A stretch of 64,000 nucleotides of DNA from Pseudomonadota bacterium. GTDB lineage: Bacteria; Pseudomonadota; Gammaproteobacteria; Burkholderiales; Methylophilaceae. Both the position numbers and the translations under genes were made by a program. The notes under the pieces were generated by a model that worked only from the letters and a program-made list of their open reading frames with translations, made no database searches and was not told the origin of the DNA. The stretch's first letter is position 1. Every line of letters begins with the position of its first letter. The DNA is taken from the NCBI GenBank assembly GCA_020053735.1, contig JAGVMP010000011.1, positions 124,001-188,000 on the forward strand. The letters run 5' to 3'. Positions 61,196 through 64,000 of this stretch are shown here, piece by piece.

Positions 61196-61622
61196 ACGTA
61201 TTTTTACACTACTCTCATTCACTAGTTTTCTAAGTGCTTGTGAGGTAAATCACGGTGTAGTGATTATGGATAACTGGGTGCGCGCGAATGCACCAGGGCA
61301 AAGCGTAGGCGCGGCTTACATGACATTATTAAGCGCACAAGATAGCACCATGATTAAGGCTGAAGCGGATATTGCAGGTTCAGTTGAAATTCATAGCATG
61401 AGCATGGAAAACGGCGTAATGAAAATGCGCATGCTTGAGGAATTACCGCTTAAGGCAGGCAAGGCAGAAAAACTTGCGCCTGGCGGTTTCCACTTGATGC
61501 TGTTTGATTTAAAAAAACCACTGACAGCAGGCGAAAATGTGAGCTTTACGCTTAGCTTTAAAGATGCTGCTGGCAATATTACCCAGCAACAAGTAACGTT
61601 ACCGATTAAGGCGGCTGATTAA
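61182..61622 (+). CDS. PCu(A)C-type periplasmic copper chaperone (lipoprotein)
   Basis: The signal ends in a lipobox LSAC (Cys near residue 20), unusual for this family, whose members are mostly soluble. The copper motif H-x-M...M...H-x-M is seen in EIHSMSMENGVMKM and GGFHLMLFDLK. Members deliver Cu(I) to cytochrome oxidase. It overlaps yacG by 14 bases, and its end overlaps the convergent Nudix/ThiE gene by 17 bases. Confidence 0.9.
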   Translation: MTLIKRIFTLLSFTSFLSACEVNHGVVIMDNWVRANAPGQSVGAAYMTLLSAQDSTMIKAEADIAGSVEIHSMSMENGVMKMRMLEELPLKAGKAEKLAPGGFHLMLFDLKKPLTAGENVSFTLSFKDAAGNITQQQVTLPIKAAD

Positions 61623-62607
61623 TCAAATCATGCTTTAAAATACCGCGCTGGTAGGCTATACCACGTGCGCCATAGCTTAAAGCAATGGGCAAATCGGTGA
61701 GCGTCATGCCCCCTAATGCATATATTGGAAGTGTGGTTTTTTTTGCCATGTCGGCAAATGCTTGCCAACCCATCGCATCCATTTCTGGATGACTTTGTGT
61801 CGATTTAACTGGCGATAACACCACAAAATCTAGACCTAGCATTTCTGCATGTACTAACTCGACTTCGTTATGGCAAGATGCTGTCACCATTAACCCTGCA
61901 GGTTTAGTTTTTAGCATGAGCAAATCTTGGCTGGGCAAGTGTACGCCATGTGCACCCAAATCGCGCGCCAATGCGATATCTTGACTAATCAGCACAGTGG
62001 CGTTGTAGGGTTTTGCCAATGCAATGATTTGTGTTGCGATTCGAATAAACTCATCTTTTGTAAGATGTTTTTCGCGTACTTGTACTAGTCTGAGACCCTT
62101 ATTTAATGCGGCTTGCAGGGCATCTAAATATGGCTTTTCGCCCATTTCTGCAATATTGCTAATGGCATACACGGGCGGCAGCGCCAGTGCTTTCATTATT
62201 GGCGCATTTGCAGGCAAGATTGGCGTAACAGTAACATTATCTGCTGATTGCCAGCTTAACTGTTGACCTTCACGCGGCGAAACTTCACCCTGCCATGCGC
62301 TTACGAAATAAAAATGCAACAACACCGTTTTGGCGGGGGCATCATGCTCGTTTTGAGATAGCGCAGGATAATCGTATTGGCGCGTCAACCATTGCTGGGT
62401 GATGGTGGGTTTAATCCCAAGCTCTTCTGCCAATTCACGCGTTAGTGCATGCTCTGGTGTTTCGCCATCCTCAATTTTTCCACCTGGAAACTCCCACCAG
62501 CCCGCCCAACCCTTACCTTGCGGACGACTGGCCAATAAAAATTGGCTATAACCATCCTCATTTTTTCTCTGCAAAATGGCTACTGCGACATGAATGATTT
62601 TGGTCAT
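61606..62607 (-). CDS. Nudix hydrolase fused to a thiamine phosphate synthase domain
   Basis: The first 130 residues are a MutT-like Nudix domain with the box GGKIEDGETPEHALTRELAEE (residues 42-62). The second half (about 155-330) has the ThiE/TenI fold with LVQVREKHLTKDEF, VLISQDIALARDLGAHGVHLPSQDL and YALGGM. MutT removes 8-oxo-dGTP. This fusion is common in betaproteobacteria; the ThiE part may not be an active synthase. Confidence 0.93.
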   Translation of the reverse strand: MTKIIHVAVAILQRKNEDGYSQFLLASRPQGKGWAGWWEFPGGKIEDGETPEHALTRELAEELGIKPTITQQWLTRQYDYPALSQNEHDAPAKTVLLHFYFVSAWQGEVSPREGQQLSWQSADNVTVTPILPANAPIMKALALPPVYAISNIAEMGEKPYLDALQAALNKGLRLVQVREKHLTKDEFIRIATQIIALAKPYNATVLISQDIALARDLGAHGVHLPSQDLLMLKTKPAGLMVTASCHNEVELVHAEMLGLDFVVLSPVKSTQSHPEMDAMGWQAFADMAKKTTLPIYALGGMTLTDLPIALSYGARGIAYQRGILKHDLINQPP

Positions 62608-62626
62608 GTGATTTTAGTCATGGCAT

Positions 62627-63487
62627 TTAGGCTTTCAAGTGTAGCTTGCCTGCATGGTCTCTTGCAAATTGGTAAGCCACTCGCCCGCTGCGCATACCAC
62701 GTGTGTGACTAAAACTAAGCGCAGCTTGCCTAGCAGGCTCATCCCAAGCCACATTAAAAGTGCCTAGCCAGTTTTCGGCAATGGCCAAATACTCATCTTG
62801 ATCGAATGTATAAAACGATAGCCATAAACCAAATCGTTCTGCCAGCGCCACTTTTTCATCTAACGTTTCATTGGGTCTAATTTCGCCATCTGCGTGTTTA
62901 AATGCCAAATTATCGGCCATCATTTCGGGCATCAAGTTTTTGCGATTTGATGTGGCATACACCAACAGATTATCTGACAGGCTAGCGAGCGTGCCATCCA
63001 GCACAACCTTAAGCGCCTTGTAACCCACATCATCCGCCTCAAAGCTTAAATCATCACAAAAAATAATAAATTTTTCTGGCCTATTTTGCACTAAAGCCAC
63101 AATTTGATTTAATTGAATTAAATCGTGTTTTTCCACTTCAATCAAACGTAACCCTTGCGCAGAAAACTTTGGTAATAGCGCTTTCACCAAGCTAGATTTT
63201 CCAGTGCCACGCGCGCCTGTAAGCAATACATTGTTAGCAGGAAAGCCTTGTATAAACTGCTGCGTATTGCGTACTATTTCAGCTTTTTGCGCATCAACAA
63301 AGCAAATATTATCCAGTGAAATTGCATGCGGATGCTCAACCGCTTGCAAACTACCGCGGCCGTTATGCATGACCCAGCGCCAAGCCGTTGCAGCCCAATC
63401 TACAGGGGGGCTTTGTGCTGGCAACAAAGCCTCCAGCTTAGTGATTAAGCTTTCAGCACGGTTAATAAGATTTTCAAACTGATTCAT
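62627..63487 (-). CDS. DUF815-family AAA+ ATPase
   Basis: This ATPase-like protein has the P-loop LLTGARGTGKSSLVKALL (near residue 94), Walker B FIIFCDDLSFE and the arginine-rich ATSNRKNLMPE. DUF815 proteins are widespread; their function is unknown. The gene lies 19 bases upstream of the Nudix/ThiE fusion in the same direction. Confidence 0.9.
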   Translation of the reverse strand: MNQFENLINRAESLITKLEALLPAQSPPVDWAATAWRWVMHNGRGSLQAVEHPHAISLDNICFVDAQKAEIVRNTQQFIQGFPANNVLLTGARGTGKSSLVKALLPKFSAQGLRLIEVEKHDLIQLNQIVALVQNRPEKFIIFCDDLSFEADDVGYKALKVVLDGTLASLSDNLLVYATSNRKNLMPEMMADNLAFKHADGEIRPNETLDEKVALAERFGLWLSFYTFDQDEYLAIAENWLGTFNVAWDEPARQAALSFSHTRGMRSGRVAYQFARDHAGKLHLKA

Positions 63488-63519
63488 ATTTTAACGCTAG
63501 CCTATACTCACTCAGAAGG

Positions 63520-63652
63520 TGTGGATAAGAGATGAAATGCAAGGCGCGAGACAAAAAATAAAAAACGCAGGTAGTACACCGCAGATAATGTACTAAAGTA
63601 CAGCCAGTTTTATTTTTGTTGAAGCAACACAGCAGTTCGCTCATAGCCATGC
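63520..63652. repeat. Intergenic palindromic repeat D2, possible divergent GTAC-core member
   Basis: The gap between argJ and the DUF815 gene contains paired A- and T-rich arms (63551-63563 with 63608-63619) around a palindrome TGTACTAAAGTACA (63589-63602). The centre resembles the GTAC centres of C1-C3 but with 4 instead of 6 spacer bases. A reverse DnaA box TGTGGATAA (63520-63528) lies at the left end. Confidence 0.5.
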
Positions 63653-63653
63653 C

Positions 63654-64000
63654 TTATGAGCGATAGTCGGCATTAATTTTGACATAATCGTAACTAAAAT
63701 CGCAAGTCCATACCGTGCAGTCTGTACTACCGCGATTCAACACCACGCGCACTAAAATATCCGACTCTTGCATAATAGCAGCGCCTTGTTCCTCGCGATA
63801 ACTTGCTGCGCGACCACCCTTTTCGGCTACTAAAATATGACCTAAATATAGCTGCATATTATTTACATCTAAATCATCAATCCCCGCATAACCAATCGCT
63901 GCCAAAATACGTCCTAAGTTAGGGTCTGACGCAAAAAATGCCGTTTTAATTAGCGGTGAATGCGCAATCGCGTAAGCCACTTTACGGCACTCAGCTTCAG
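63654..64000 (-). CDS. argJ: Glutamate N-acetyltransferase, C-terminal part (runs off the right edge)
   Basis: The frame continues to the window end, reading [31 protein letters not shown] and later [11 protein letters not shown] and [21 protein letters not shown], the classic ArgJ end. ArgJ transfers acetyl groups in arginine synthesis. Only about the last 115 codons are present; the gene continues to the right. Confidence 0.96.
   Translation of the reverse strand, partial: EAECRKVAYAIAHSPLIKTAFFASDPNLGRILAAIGYAGIDDLDVNNMQLYLGHILVAEKGGRAASYREEQGAAIMQESDILVRVVLNRGSTDCTVWTCDFSYDYVKINADYRS

Overview
The window reads as a chromosome segment of a moderately AT-rich betaproteobacterium. A complete bioBFHCD cluster, the Nudix-ThiE fusion, the order rhodanese-grxC-secB-gpsA and the linked set obgE-proB-purE-purK suggest Methylophilaceae (Methylotenera-like). 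The genus is an inference from gene content and was not tested by a search.

Region 1 (1 to about 11,200) is the right-hand part of an integrated conjugative element. A tyrosine integrase with a DUF4224-type small protein lies against the 3' end of a tRNA-Lys gene, the usual attachment target. Inward are an EexN-like lipoprotein, a small XRE/cI-like regulator, and a leftward cluster: a 50-residue ORF, parA, parB, virB1, virB2, virB3, a winged-helix Rep-like gene, virB4, trbM and virB5. A HigB/HigA-type toxin-antitoxin pair closes the left edge. Two features stand out. One is a compact origin-like block at 4,520-4,810, with five 19-bp repeats at 33/33/55/33-bp steps, three DnaA-like boxes and an AT-rich flank. 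The other is a shared operator, TACG-N6-CGTA, placed in the same way in the parA and integrase promoters and in degenerate form at the eexN promoter. Relaxase, coupling protein and VirB6-B11 are not in the window.

Region 2 (11,300-33,450) is core chromosome: adk, leuS-lptE-holA, proA, nadD, the biotin operon, comF, trmL, gpsA, an SH3 protein, secB, grxC, a rhodanese, gpmI, an envC-like gene and small conserved proteins. Region 3 (33,480-43,980) is more accessory. It has a broken SRPBCC gene, a lytic transglycosylase, clpB with a sigma-32-like promoter, and a locus of a BNR-repeat protein, a TonB-dependent receptor and a frameshifted DUF2946-type gene that may handle a metal. Region 4 (44,080-55,500) holds lspA, ileS, ribF, murJ, rpsT with a long histone-like tail, and the block rplU-rpmA-obgE-proB-purE-purK. 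A decayed restriction-modification islet (55,570-56,810) separates rplU from ispB. Region 5 (56,870-64,000) holds ispB, pilD-coaE-zapD-yacG-PCuAC, the Nudix/ThiE fusion, a DUF815 ATPase and the end of argJ.

Several families of intergenic palindromic repeats are scattered through the core. The most interesting has a shared core centred on GTAC-N6-GTAC inside outer arms that differ in sequence at each locus yet remain self-complementary.
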